Counted from the first letter of the stretch, positions 1 through 8,090 are shown. The stretch: 64,000 nucleotides of DNA from CAYYFV01 sp965660075 (GCA_965660075.1 CBFHYO010000006.1:1-64000); one strand, 5' to 3'. Notes: a model not told the origin generated them from the letters alone. Numbers and translations are program-made.

Positions 1-1758
1 ATTAATCGCACTCACATCAGTAGAGTCTATACGACCGTTTGTAAAGTTAAAATTTATATTTACCGAAGAATTGTTCTGTAAACAAAAAGCAATTATATTA
101 AAAGCTTGTTCTTGATCATAATTTTGATTGTTTTGCAGGTCTGATCCATTTAAGAATTCTCGACTCCCAACTCTTATCCAATCACCAAGCACCCCAACAT
201 TTGGCACATTCAAAGCACTACGAGCAGATTGTACTGCGGAAATTCTTACTACCGCTGCTTGTGCTAAGCGTTTGCGATCTTCTTCTGCCAAAATATTTTG
301 CACATTTGGATTGTCTAACAGCGTTTGAATAGCATCTAAGTTAGCAAATGCTTCTGATTCAAAGTGCTCAGTTACTATCCTTCTAGCCAATGCTGGATCA
401 ACATTCACATTTAGACTCAGTTGCGACTCCAATTCTAAAAAATTACTGATTGTATTTGTAGGAGTTACAATGCTAGCTTGTAGCAATGCATTTTTTAAAC
501 CTGCATCTGCTATTCTAGTATTGATTAAGTTTCGCAAGTCCTGATTGGTCGTCCGGAATTTTGAACCATTAACCTCCGTAATACTTTCAAGAAGTGTAAC
601 TATTTGATCGTTACTTAATCCAAAGTTTTGTAGTGGCGGCACCTCGAAATTTATAGAGCTTAAATGTTCTGCCACTTGTGGGAATTCATTTATTGTTAAA
701 TTTTGACCAGATTCATGCCACATATCTAGCCAAGTTTGCATGTCAAGATCTGATGTGATAGAACTTAGAACGTTTTGTAATGCCGATACACGAAGTAATT
801 TTAGTTCATCCGGAAGTACATATGTAGTAACGTTTGGATCTTGTAAAAAAGATGTTAAGTCATTAAGGTCTTTAAATGAATTGTTTGCTAGATAATTACT
901 AATTACACGTTTTGCCTCATCGTTATCTATTGTTAGACGTGCATTTATTTGTCTTGTTAAATCATCAAAGTCAGAAATACCACTAGTTCCACCCGTATAA
1001 GTGTTTAATAATGCATCTCGAATAGCAGAATCATTAACATTTGAGTTAATTAGACTTCGTAGTGAAGGACTGTTAGTCCTAAATTTTGATGCCACAGCAC
1101 TATCTGTAATTGTATTTAACAGGCGTGATTGCAAATTCTCATCCATATGAAATGCATTCAATGGAGCACTATCAAAATCAATAGATCCTAACTGCTCGGC
1201 AATATGAGGAAAATCAGCTAGAGCCAAAGTTGATTGCCCTAAAGAGTTGTAACTAGTTAACCATCTTGTTATATTAAATTCCCCAGTCTGAGAAGACAAA
1301 ATACTATTATAGGCGTTAATAAATTCGTTTGCTGTAACTATTCCAGAGTCTCTTAGTTTTTGCAGGTGAGCTGCACTAGTTAAATCAATATCATTAGAAT
1401 TACTAAGAATCTGCTGTAGTCGAGCAGGGGTCGGTTTTACTTTCAATTCTGCATACAAATTACTAATCGTACTAACATTAGCACCAGTGATTGCTTCTCT
1501 ATCTAAAATACTTTTTGCTTGCTGTTTAATAAAACTCTCAAGCCTTTGTTTTTGACCCTGATTAAGATCATTACTTCCTAAAGACAGACTAGAAACAACT
1601 CTGTTAGTTAATGTTGAGAATGCATTAAGTTGGGTTGCGTCTAAAATATCATCTAAAGAAATTTGGTCTTGTGAATTAGATATCGTAGATTGAATATCAC
1701 TCTCTAAAGAATCGCGAGCATTACTTATCTCTGTATTATCAATGTTTAATTGACTCAT
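1..1758 (-). CDS. Large repeat protein of unknown function, 3'-partial
   Basis: The frame opens with ATG (MSQLNIDN) at 1758 and stays open for 586 codons to the window edge, so the C-terminus is missing. No enzymatic motif is recognised. Two tandem copies of a roughly 177-residue unit lie at about residues 161-337 and 338-514. Both contain a tryptophan (W166, W343), a block like FPHIAEQL/FPQVAEHL about 20 residues later, and a KFRT-x4-LR-x-LIN block. The composition is rich in Asn, Ser, Leu and Asp, with no Cys in the repeats and no N-terminal signal peptide. A modular structural or surface protein is possible but not shown. The next gene upstream on this strand starts 68 bases away after an A/T-rich gap. 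Confidence 0.85.
   Translation of the reverse strand, partial: MSQLNIDNTEISNARDSLESDIQSTISNSQDQISLDDILDATQLNAFSTLTNRVVSSLSLGSNDLNQGQKQRLESFIKQQAKSILDREAITGANVSTISNLYAELKVKPTPARLQQILSNSNDIDLTSAAHLQKLRDSGIVTANEFINAYNSILSSQTGEFNITRWLTSYNSLGQSTLALADFPHIAEQLGSIDFDSAPLNAFHMDENLQSRLLNTITDSAVASKFRTNSPSLRSLINSNVNDSAIRDALLNTYTGGTSGISDFDDLTRQINARLTIDNDEAKRVISNYLANNSFKDLNDLTSFLQDPNVTTYVLPDELKLLRVSALQNVLSSITSDLDMQTWLDMWHESGQNLTINEFPQVAEHLSSINFEVPPLQNFGLSNDQIVTLLESITEVNGSKFRTTNQDLRNLINTRIADAGLKNALLQASIVTPTNTISNFLELESQLSLNVNVDPALARRIVTEHFESEAFANLDAIQTLLDNPNVQNILAEEDRKRLAQAAVVRISAVQSARSALNVPNVGVLGDWIRVGSREFLNGSDLQNNQNYDQEQAFNIIAFCLQNNSSVNINFNFTNGRIDSTDVSAIN
217..747 (-). repeat. Protein-level tandem repeat, copy B (about residues 338-514)
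   Basis: Second copy, offset by 177 residues from copy A: W343, FPQVAEHL, KFRTTNQDLRNLIN, and an end segment LLDNPNV that matches copy A's LQDPNV. Identity is moderate, so the duplication is old. A third copy could begin near residue 515 but is not convincing before the window ends. Confidence 0.75.
748..1278 (-). repeat. Protein-level tandem repeat, copy A (about residues 161-337)
   Basis: First copy of the 177-residue unit in the partial gene at the left edge. It is recognised by W166, the FPHIAEQL block, KFRTNSPSLRSLIN, and an end segment with LQDPNV. Boundaries are approximate because they come from hand alignment with copy B. Confidence 0.75.
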
Positions 1759-1825
1759 ATAAATAGGGGATTATTTATTATTTTTTTAATTTTTTGTGGG
1801 ACAATTAAGGTGGGATCAAAAATTC

Positions 1826-2230
1826 CTAAGTGTCTGATTCGTTACTGTCTTGGTCCATAAATTTTTCGAAATAGGCAACTGCCTCTGGAAACTTTTCTTC
1901 TAAATCATCCATATCTACTTTTCTATCTTGGGCGAATTCCAATACTTTGCTCGCGAGTTCTGGTTTTTCTAACATGATTTTTGGAATTGCTAGTTTTAGT
2001 AGATGTTCAAATTCTTCGCGTTCTTCTTGTTCTAACATGTTTAAGGCATCGCCAAAACATGAGTATTTTTCTTTGAAAATTAGTAAAGCTGCCATCAAAT
2101 CTTCGGGATCTTTTACCTCGGAGATCACATAAGCTGCAGCCATAAAATCCTCTAAGCTAATTTTCTTAGCCTTAAAGTCTTCGTGTAATAACTTTGTAGT
2201 TGTTTGTACAATAGTAAACCGATCTTGCAT
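1826..2230 (-). CDS. Hypothetical acidic helical protein, 134 aa
   Basis: An unrecognised small protein, MQDRFTIVQ to DSNESDT. It is strongly acidic, rich in Glu, Asp, Leu and Met, appears all-helical, and has no signal peptide, membrane segment or cysteine cluster (one Cys). A plausible minus-strand promoter (TTGCTA-17-TACAAT) lies about 35 bases upstream. It ends with TAG. It sits between the large repeat protein and a divergent unknown gene, and the context gives no functional hint. Coding status is supported by the promoter and the continuous frame rather than by homology. Confidence 0.7.
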   Translation of the reverse strand: MQDRFTIVQTTTKLLHEDFKAKKISLEDFMAAAYVISEVKDPEDLMAALLIFKEKYSCFGDALNMLEQEEREEFEHLLKLAIPKIMLEKPELASKVLEFAQDRKVDMDDLEEKFPEAVAYFEKFMDQDSNESDT

Positions 2231-2263
2231 TGGGGTGGAATTATTTATTTGTCATTAGATATA

Positions 2264-2292
2264 ATTGTATCACATTTCGCTTTCTTTAGCAA
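2264..2292 (-). promoter_or_regulatory. Putative sigma70-type promoter for the 134-aa gene
   Basis: On the minus strand, TTGCTA (2292-2287) and TACAAT (2269-2264) are separated by 17 bases. Transcription would begin near 2257, some 27 bases before the ATG at 2230. Confidence 0.5.
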
Positions 2293-2316
2293 ATAATCAA
2301 CATTATTTCTATACAA

Positions 2317-2341
2317 CTCTGGCCCGGGGGGCGAGCCAGAG
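2317..2341. repeat. GC-rich inverted repeat (stem-loop)
   Basis: CTCTGGC at 2317-2323 pairs with GCCAGAG at 2335-2341, leaving an 11-base loop containing a run of six G. The base composition stands out sharply from the surrounding A/T-rich DNA. No T-run follows on either strand, so it is not a typical intrinsic terminator. Confidence 0.6.
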
Positions 2342-2400
2342 AATTTCTTGTACCAATTGGTATTCAAAACTCTTTGAGCTAACCCCGTTTCCAAACCAGT

Positions 2401-2442
2401 TACTTGCCTTATTTTAAGCTACTAAACCTAAGTAGGCAAGTA
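2401..2442. ncRNA. Possible structured RNA: three-way junction
   Basis: Outer stem TACTTGC (2401-2407) pairs with GCAAGTA (2436-2442). It encloses two directly abutting hairpins, CTTA-ttt-TAAG (2408-2418) and CTAC-n9-GTAG (2419-2435). Every base of the 42-nt block is in a stem or an apical loop with no linkers. The fold is symmetrical enough that the transcribed strand cannot be told from pairing alone. Small hairpins in A/T-rich DNA also arise by chance, so this is only a candidate. Confidence 0.3.
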
Positions 2443-2572
2443 TTTGTTTTATCTAAAAACACTCAAATTATAACACGTATCAAAAATTACGCAAGCAAAA
2501 TGCATTAAAAATAAATCAACTTGACTTATACAAGCCAAATAAATAACCTAAATCAAAATACTAACTAGATAT

Positions 2573-3616
2573 ATGTACACACCACCAAACCCAAGAAAAA
2601 CCCCTCAATATGCGTCTAAAGATAATTTTACTTTCTTCGACAGGTTATTTGAAGATCAAAAACAATATAAAGCTACAACCAATATTCATATCCAAATACC
2701 GGATTGGAGCAAATTGGAATCCATGCCAGACAAACTAGATGGAGCATTCGATATACAAACATCCTTTCTACATAAAGCCCATTTTATCAAAAACCCACAA
2801 ATTCGTCTATATTGCATAGAATTATCTAATCAGGTTTTTTCACTAATCAATCAACAGTTGTTCGATTTAACTCGTAGACCACAAACCCTGGAGCAAATTT
2901 TTGCAGGATCGTGGCTAGACCAAGTTAATTATTTGTTAACTCGTATTCATTGGCTATATGAACACGATACAGGTATTTTAGAGCTCACAAATAATTGCTC
3001 TCAATCTTATCAATTCATACAAAAACAAGCCAAACTTTATTATAATATCGATTTACCAGAACAAAATTGGCACAGACCAAGGTTTACTCATATTCATAAA
3101 CTTAATGAATTTTTAGAGTCACACACGCAAACTTTTCTCTCACATTTCAATCATCCATCAATTCAAAATGTTCAACAATTATTACAAAAACCACAAATCG
3201 AAAACCTTTCACCATACCACAAGTACCATTTAGATATTATTCAAGAGCTTAACCAGTGCCAACAGTATCTATCGAAAAGTTTAGAAATTCTGATTCATAT
3301 GCACTTAGAAACATCAGATATCCAAACCACAAACTATCGCCATGCATTGTTACCACAAACAAGCATTCAAGATTTTATTCAAGCACGGTTATATCCATTT
3401 ATGAAACAGTTTTTAATACCATTAGATGACATTCAAAACCTAGATATTACCGACAAATCAGATTGCATTCAAAACCTAGATCATACCGAAAAATCTCAAA
3501 GCATACTGCAATTAGAATCACAAACTAAAGAATCTTTAAACCAAGAGATTTCAATACAAACTACGCACATTCAGAATCAAATTTCTTCTAAAGTCTTGAA
3601 CCAACCTCCTAACTAA
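2573..3616 (+). CDS. Hypothetical protein, 347 aa, Gln/His-rich
   Basis: An unrecognised protein starting MYTPPNPRKT. The first roughly 270 residues look globular and helical, with many aromatic and His residues. The last roughly 70 are low-complexity and rich in Gln, Ser, Thr and Ile, with an imperfect short repeat (IQNLDITDKSD / IQNLDHTEKSQ). There is no signal peptide or transmembrane segment and no catalytic motif I can name. It ends 30 bases before the glyA frame region. Codon use matches the neighbours, so there is no sign of recent transfer. Confidence 0.75.
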   Translation: MYTPPNPRKTPQYASKDNFTFFDRLFEDQKQYKATTNIHIQIPDWSKLESMPDKLDGAFDIQTSFLHKAHFIKNPQIRLYCIELSNQVFSLINQQLFDLTRRPQTLEQIFAGSWLDQVNYLLTRIHWLYEHDTGILELTNNCSQSYQFIQKQAKLYYNIDLPEQNWHRPRFTHIHKLNEFLESHTQTFLSHFNHPSIQNVQQLLQKPQIENLSPYHKYHLDIIQELNQCQQYLSKSLEILIHMHLETSDIQTTNYRHALLPQTSIQDFIQARLYPFMKQFLIPLDDIQNLDITDKSDCIQNLDHTEKSQSILQLESQTKESLNQEISIQTTHIQNQISSKVLNQPPN

Positions 3617-3617
3617 A

Positions 3618-3647
3618 TTACAATTAATTTGCTTAGTATTATATAAT
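3618..3647 (+). promoter_or_regulatory. Putative glyA promoter
   Basis: TTACAA (3618-3623), an 18-base spacer, and a perfect TATAAT (3642-3647) give a likely transcription start near 3654. This limits where glyA translation can begin, because candidate ATA and ATC codons at 3643 and 3646 would lie inside the -10 box. Confidence 0.45.
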
Positions 3648-4914
3648 CACCAGAACTTTCAACAATCAAAATTTCTTAGCTTATACAGACCCACAAATTA
3701 ACGATTTAATCGAAGCAGAAGCTTTAAGACAAGCTGATACAATAAGATTAATTCCGTCAGAAAACTATGCACCCCGTGCCATTATGCAGGCTTCAGGATC
3801 TTTGCTTACAAACAAATATTCCGAAGGATATCCAGGTGCCCGCTACTACGAAGGACAATCAAACATCGACCAAATCGAAACACTCGCAATCAAACGAGCC
3901 TGTGAACTTTTTGGTGCCGAACACGCCAACGTTCAACCATATTCTGGCTCTCCAGCAAACCTAGCTGCAATGTTTGCACTTCTCGAACCAGGAGATACCA
4001 TTATGGGACTCAATTTATCAGAAGGTGGTCACCTAACACATGGTTTTAAACTTAATTTTTCTGCCAAGTTTTTCAAATCTGTGGCCTATACTCTAGACCC
4101 AAAAACCGAAACTCTAGACTATGATCAAATCGCAGCGTTAGCCGAAAAACACAAACCCAAAATGATCATCGCCGGCTACACAGCCTATCCACGAGAAGTA
4201 GATTTTGCCAAATTCCGCAAAATTGCCGACTCTGTGGGAGCTTATCTATTAGCAGATATCTCACATATTAATGCACTAGTGATAGCTGGTTTGCACTCAA
4301 ATCCAGTTCCATTTGCAGATGTGGTTACAACCACAACCCACAAAGCACTCCGAGGCCCACGTGGGGGACTGATCCTTTGCAAAAAAGAGCACGCCACCAA
4401 AATAGACAAGGCAATCATGCCAGGTCTCCAGGGTGGACCCCACAATCACATCACAGCCGCTAAAGCCGTCGCCTTCAAACTTGCTCAGCAAGAAGATTTC
4501 AAAGCTTATGCTCAAGCCATAGTCGACAATGCCAAGGCTCTCGAGACAGCTCTCAAATCTCACAATGTCCGACTTGTTGCCGATGGCACCGACACCCATC
4601 TACTTATCATAGACGCTATGCACTCATTTAATGTAAATGGTCGAGCTCTTGCCCAGGCCCTCAATCAAGTTGGCATAGTCTGCAACTGCAACACAATTCC
4701 TTTCGATCCAAATCCACCATTCAAGCCCTCAGGAATCCGAATAGGAACCCCGGCCATCACAACTCGTGGACTAGTTCCAAAAGACATGGCCAAAATTGCC
4801 GAATGGATAGTACATACAGCCCAAAACATCGACAACCAATCCCAACTCGAGCACATTCATACAGAAGTCCTAGAATTTCTCAAAACCAAACCACTCGATC
4901 CAAATTTTGCCTAA
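3646..4914 (+). CDS. glyA: Serine hydroxymethyltransferase, non-canonical start
   Basis: A PLP enzyme interconverting serine and glycine with transfer of a one-carbon unit to tetrahydrofolate. Family blocks are clear: LIPSENY, LTNKYSEGYPGARYY, the Schiff-base lysine in TTTTHKALRGPRGG, and PGLQGGPHNH. Family homology (DPQINDLIEAEALRQ) continues well upstream of the first in-frame ATG at 3784. Yet between the in-frame TAG at 3634 and 3784 there is no ATG, GTG or TTG. Start candidates are ATC 3646, ATA 3643 or ATT 3697, so the boundary given is provisional. Starting at 3784 would delete the conserved N-terminal helix and the SENY region. A strong intrinsic terminator follows. Confidence 0.92.
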   Translation: MTRTFNNQNFLAYTDPQINDLIEAEALRQADTIRLIPSENYAPRAIMQASGSLLTNKYSEGYPGARYYEGQSNIDQIETLAIKRACELFGAEHANVQPYSGSPANLAAMFALLEPGDTIMGLNLSEGGHLTHGFKLNFSAKFFKSVAYTLDPKTETLDYDQIAALAEKHKPKMIIAGYTAYPREVDFAKFRKIADSVGAYLLADISHINALVIAGLHSNPVPFADVVTTTTHKALRGPRGGLILCKKEHATKIDKAIMPGLQGGPHNHITAAKAVAFKLAQQEDFKAYAQAIVDNAKALETALKSHNVRLVADGTDTHLLIIDAMHSFNVNGRALAQALNQVGIVCNCNTIPFDPNPPFKPSGIRIGTPAITTRGLVPKDMAKIAEWIVHTAQNIDNQSQLEHIHTEVLEFLKTKPLDPNFA

Positions 4915-4925
4915 ACAATTACTCT

Positions 4926-4949
4926 AACCGCCACATTGGCGGTTTTTTT
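4926..4949 (+). terminator. Intrinsic terminator of glyA
   Basis: A perfect 8-bp stem AACCGCCA/TGGCGGTT (4926-4933 and 4937-4944) with a 3-base loop, followed by a T-run, 12 bases after the glyA stop. Confidence 0.9.
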
Positions 4950-4999
4950 ATGCACAAAATTCATAAAACACACAAGAGTCTTGGTTGTATTTGGTAATT

Positions 5000-5032
5000 A
5001 CATTCTTTATTGACAATTTAAAACAAGAATGT
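5000..5032 (+). promoter_or_regulatory. Promoter with flanking inverted repeat upstream of the paralogous pair
   Basis: A consensus -35 TTGACA (5010-5015) lies inside a perfect inverted repeat, ACATTCTT (5000-5007) and AAGAATGT (5025-5032), separated by 17 bases. A -10 near 5032-5039 is poor. The arrangement resembles an operator overlapping a promoter. It could also act as an RNA hairpin if transcription starts further upstream. Confidence 0.4.
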
Positions 5033-5056
5033 AGTTTATTCTCCTAATCAAAATAA

Positions 5057-5605
5057 ATGCACAAATTAAAAGATTTCGAGAATATTTTGCCAGAACATTC
5101 AATGTGGTTACTTAGAGCCAATAGTCTCGGTTTTACTTGTGCCACACCTGCCCAGTTTGCAAGATTGAGTTTTACTCAGCAAGAACATTATATTTCTCAA
5201 GTTCGCAACGCCATTTCTGAGTATCGTCAATCAAACAATCAACTCAATCAGCTTTTATTTACTGCAGATAGTAATATTACAGTCTTGATAATAAACCTAA
5301 GGTTAGCTTTATCACATATAGAACAAGAAGTAATAGATAAAGTATATTTGCAAACCCTTAGTCAAAATTCAGTTAATGCTAGTACTTTTCAATTCCATAG
5401 ACCAAAAGTCAAACAAGCTATCAGCCTCTCAGCTAACTACAATCAAATACATGGTTTACAAGCCACAATCAACGAATCCTATTTTAACTCTTTAGAGTCT
5501 CTAACTAATCTTGATAAATTTCTTTATCCAAAAAAAATGATACATATTTACCCCGAACAAGTAGTTCATTCTATTTCAACCAAAATTAAATCTTTATTTT
5601 CATAA
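5057..5605 (+). CDS. Hypothetical protein, 182 aa, paralogue of the next gene
   Basis: An unrecognised helical protein (MHKLKDFENILPEHS). It aligns with the following gene over its middle: a block RANSLGF-x5-AQFARLSFTQQEHY here matches KAQTLGI-x5-EEFLAMKYPKQESY there, and both have an N-x-x-Y-x-SLE/STLE-type segment near the C-terminus. The two are separated by three bases and share one promoter region and one terminator, so they form a two-gene operon made by tandem duplication. There is no membrane segment, signal peptide or known motif. Confidence 0.75.
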   Translation: MHKLKDFENILPEHSMWLLRANSLGFTCATPAQFARLSFTQQEHYISQVRNAISEYRQSNNQLNQLLFTADSNITVLIINLRLALSHIEQEVIDKVYLQTLSQNSVNASTFQFHRPKVKQAISLSANYNQIHGLQATINESYFNSLESLTNLDKFLYPKKMIHIYPEQVVHSISTKIKSLFS

Positions 5606-5608
5606 ATC

Positions 5609-6238
5609 ATGCCAAACATTTTAGAACAAATTTCACATTCTAACTTTTCTAATTTAGATATAAGTGCCAAATCAGAGTTTGCAAAAGCCCAAACTCTTGG
5701 AATCCAAACAATTAGCCAAGAAGAGTTCTTAGCTATGAAATATCCAAAGCAAGAATCATATCTAAAACAGATCAGATTCCAAGTTTTCGAGTTTTTATCT
5801 CAAGATATACAATTAACAAAGCTTCACACTTTAGCAAATTTCGACATTTCATCTTTACTTATAACTTTAGATTCAATGCTTTTTGAAATGGGGTACCAAA
5901 CTCAAGACAAAGAGATCTTATCCTATATAATTTCAAAAAAAATCCACGTATGTAATTTTGTAGATTTATTAGAACGACTAGAGATTGTGATTAATCAAAT
6001 CAATGCAAATTACCACAATCAACTAAGTATCAAATATTTAAATTCTAAATACGAAAAGGCATATTATTCAACATTAGAATTTATCGAAAGATTTAATCAA
6101 ATAACAATCCCAGAAACAAAAGAGGCATCCACCCTAGAAATCACTCTACAATCCGAATCACCAAATCCACAGCAAAGCATTATCAGTTTAATAAAATCAC
6201 AAATCGAATCTTTAATCACAAAAAAAAGACCTCAATAA
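5609..6238 (+). CDS. Hypothetical protein, 209 aa, paralogue of the previous gene
   Basis: The second member of the tandem pair (MPNILEQISHSN). It is longer, with an added N-terminal segment and a C-terminal low-complexity tail rich in Ser, Gln and Thr. Helical regions dominate and no catalytic motif is visible. Its TAA stop (6236-6238) lies in the loop of the bidirectional terminator shared with htrA. The duplicated but diverged pair suggests a heteromeric complex or ligand diversification. That is inference only. Confidence 0.75.
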   Translation: MPNILEQISHSNFSNLDISAKSEFAKAQTLGIQTISQEEFLAMKYPKQESYLKQIRFQVFEFLSQDIQLTKLHTLANFDISSLLITLDSMLFEMGYQTQDKEILSYIISKKIHVCNFVDLLERLEIVINQINANYHNQLSIKYLNSKYEKAYYSTLEFIERFNQITIPETKEASTLEITLQSESPNPQQSIISLIKSQIESLITKKRPQ

Positions 6239-6251
6239 GAGGTCTTTTTTT
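6221..6251. terminator. Bidirectional intrinsic terminator
   Basis: A 13-bp perfect stem (A7 then GACCTC at 6221-6233, GAGGTC then T7 at 6239-6251) with a 5-base loop. T-runs on both strands serve the paralogous pair from the left and the htrA-like gene from the right. It overlaps the 3' ends of both coding regions. Confidence 0.92.
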
Positions 6252-7482
6252 ACAAACTTTCTACGTCGAATTCTCCAAGTTTCACATCCAAATCCATCTC
6301 GGATTTATCACGCAAGACTTTAACTGTTATTTTTTGGTTTGGTTTAAATTTAGCAATTTCTTTCTGTAAACTTGTTTTTGAATCTAGTTTAACCCCCTCT
6401 ATTTCTAAAATTATATCGCCAGATTTTAGACCTGCATTGTCTGCCGGACCACTAGATACAACTGCTCGAATTCCTGCAGCTACATCGTCTTGCAAAAAAG
6501 CTCCATAATCAACAGATAAATCCATTTGTTTTGCAATTGAAGGATTAATTTCAACATATCGAACACCAAGCATTGGTCGTACAATTTTCCCATATTCTAA
6601 AACTGTTTCGACCAAATTTTTAGCCTCGTTAATAGGTATAGCAAAACCAATACCATTCGCAGACTGAGCAATTGCAGTATTAATCCCAATTACTTCACCA
6701 TTTAAATTAACGAGCGGGCCCCCAGAGTTTCCAGGGTTTATAGATGCATCTGTTTGAAGTAAATTAGACAATCTACTAGCAGATCCATTGCCACTTGCAG
6801 CTGTAATCGAGCGTCCTAACCCAGAGATAATACCTGCAGTTGTGGTGTTATCAAATTCACTCAGTGCGTTACCAATAGCAATAACTTTTGCTCCAACCGA
6901 TAGACTATCAGAATCACCAAGTTTAACTATTTCTAAATCAGAAGGTTTTTCTTTGAATTCAGAATCCATAAATAGTTGTACAAAAGCAATATCATTCAAC
7001 GGATCTTTACTTAATACTTTTGCAAACATTTCCGATCCATCGGCCAGTACTACAGAATATTCAGCACTAGAATCCTCAATTACATGTTTGTTTGTGAGTA
7101 CCAATCCATCTTCGGAAATTATAAATCCGGTCCCACCACCAATTTTTTGTTTTGGACCCTCCTCCAAATTTGGAGATTCATAAAACCTTGGAGATTCAAA
7201 TCCAAAATCTGGAGAGAATAAATCAAATATACTTGTTGGGCGCCGCAAAGCAGCTAATTGTTTAGAGGCAACTATACTCACAACACTTGGATTTACTTTA
7301 CCAATTGCATCAATAGTCATAGATTCCTCTACAAATATAGTGTTGGGTGTTGTGATTTTTGTCATTTCACGCAGCTTGCTTGTATCTAAAAATTGATAAG
7401 TCATAAAGCTACCAAAACTACCACCAATAATAGCCAAAACAAGCACAATACTATAAGTTTTAAGCATTTGTTTTCGAGTCAT
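6250..7482 (-). CDS. HtrA/DegP-family serine protease with PDZ domain
   Basis: A membrane-anchored trypsin-like protease of envelope protein quality control. Residues 9-30 form an N-terminal membrane anchor (SIVLVLAIIGGSFGSFMTY). The catalytic triad is H133 (LTNKHVIED), D164 (PLNDIAF) and S253 (NPGNSGGPL). One PDZ domain occupies about residues 300-400 (GAFLQDDVAAG, SGPADNAGLKSGDIILEI). At 410 aa with one PDZ it resembles DegS or Gram-positive HtrA more than two-PDZ DegP. The protease domain faces outside the membrane. The gene ends in a strong shared terminator and precedes no co-oriented gene closely. Confidence 0.95.
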   Translation of the reverse strand: MTRKQMLKTYSIVLVLAIIGGSFGSFMTYQFLDTSKLREMTKITTPNTIFVEESMTIDAIGKVNPSVVSIVASKQLAALRRPTSIFDLFSPDFGFESPRFYESPNLEEGPKQKIGGGTGFIISEDGLVLTNKHVIEDSSAEYSVVLADGSEMFAKVLSKDPLNDIAFVQLFMDSEFKEKPSDLEIVKLGDSDSLSVGAKVIAIGNALSEFDNTTTAGIISGLGRSITAASGNGSASRLSNLLQTDASINPGNSGGPLVNLNGEVIGINTAIAQSANGIGFAIPINEAKNLVETVLEYGKIVRPMLGVRYVEINPSIAKQMDLSVDYGAFLQDDVAAGIRAVVSSGPADNAGLKSGDIILEIEGVKLDSKTSLQKEIAKFKPNQKITVKVLRDKSEMDLDVKLGEFDVESL

Positions 7483-7535
7483 TTTTGTTGGATTAAATCA
7501 AACTTTATTCTAACAATAGTCGATAAATCTGCAAG

Positions 7536-8090
7536 CTAATTTGTTAAATTTTTAATTTCTCTACCCAAAGAAATGTTGCAAAAATTGTTATGTAAATGCT
7601 GAATAAAATCTACCAAAACCAAACAGTCATCTAGAGCTCTATGGCGATTTTGAATACTTGTACCAATACGTTCAATAACCGAATCCAGATTATGTTTACG
7701 ATATTCTGGATACATTTTTCTAGACAATCTCACAGTACACAATTTTGGCATGTCTAATTCGAATCCTTCCCGTCTAAGAGAGTGCTTCAAAAAGTTATAA
7801 TCAAAACTCACATTGTGTGCCACAAAAATACCATCATCCAAAAATTCGTTCAATTGCGGAGCAAGTTCAGAAAAACAAGCTTCATTAGCAACCATTTGTG
7901 GATTAATCCCTGTGAAATTCTGGATAAAATAGGGGATAGTTCTTTTAGGATTCACAAGTCTATGAAACCTATCCACAACTTGTAATCCACGCGTTTTAAT
8001 TATAGCAACTTCAAGCACACGGTCTTTTTGAGAGCTAGGACCAGTCGTCTCGATATCCACAAAGTATAATGTCTGATTTAAATAATCCAT
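7536..8090 (-). CDS. DnaQ-like 3'-5' exonuclease (DEDDh family)
   Basis: A 184-aa RNase H-fold exonuclease. Exo I is FVDIETTGP (D12, E14). Exo II is AHNVSFDYNFL, and Exo III is HRALDD with the catalytic His and Asp. The size and the TGINPQMV block resemble the epsilon proofreading subunit or the PolC exonuclease domain. Since no polymerase gene is nearby it could be replicative proofreading or a free-standing repair/RNA exonuclease. It is transcribed alone, about 50 bases upstream of the htrA-like gene on the same strand, and may share its transcript. Confidence 0.9.
   Translation of the reverse strand: MDYLNQTLYFVDIETTGPSSQKDRVLEVAIIKTRGLQVVDRFHRLVNPKRTIPYFIQNFTGINPQMVANEACFSELAPQLNEFLDDGIFVAHNVSFDYNFLKHSLRREGFELDMPKLCTVRLSRKMYPEYRKHNLDSVIERIGTSIQNRHRALDDCLVLVDFIQHLHNNFCNISLGREIKNLTN

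Larger units (their letters stand above)
2231..2572. other. 342-bp divergent intergenic region with compact inverted repeats
   Basis: There is no credible coding frame between the divergent genes. It holds the minus-strand promoter above, a GC-rich stem-loop at 2317-2341 (7-bp stem CTCTGGC/GCCAGAG), a 12-bp perfect palindrome TACCAATTGGTA at 2351-2362, and a three-armed fold at 2401-2442. A weak plus-strand promoter (TTGACT-17-TAACCT) starts near 2522 and would serve the gene at 2573. I looked for tmRNA, RNase P RNA and SRP RNA signatures and did not see them. Confidence 0.6.

Noticed and set aside
128..328. A 66-codon plus-strand frame at the left edge
   Set aside because: It is antisense to the repeat-protein gene, whose tandem repeat proves the minus strand is coding.
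2231..2572. Possible tmRNA, RNase P RNA or SRP RNA in the 342-bp gap
   Set aside because: No tRNA-like T-arm or CCA end, no RNase P conserved core, and no SRP GGAA tetraloop region were found. Only generic hairpins remain.
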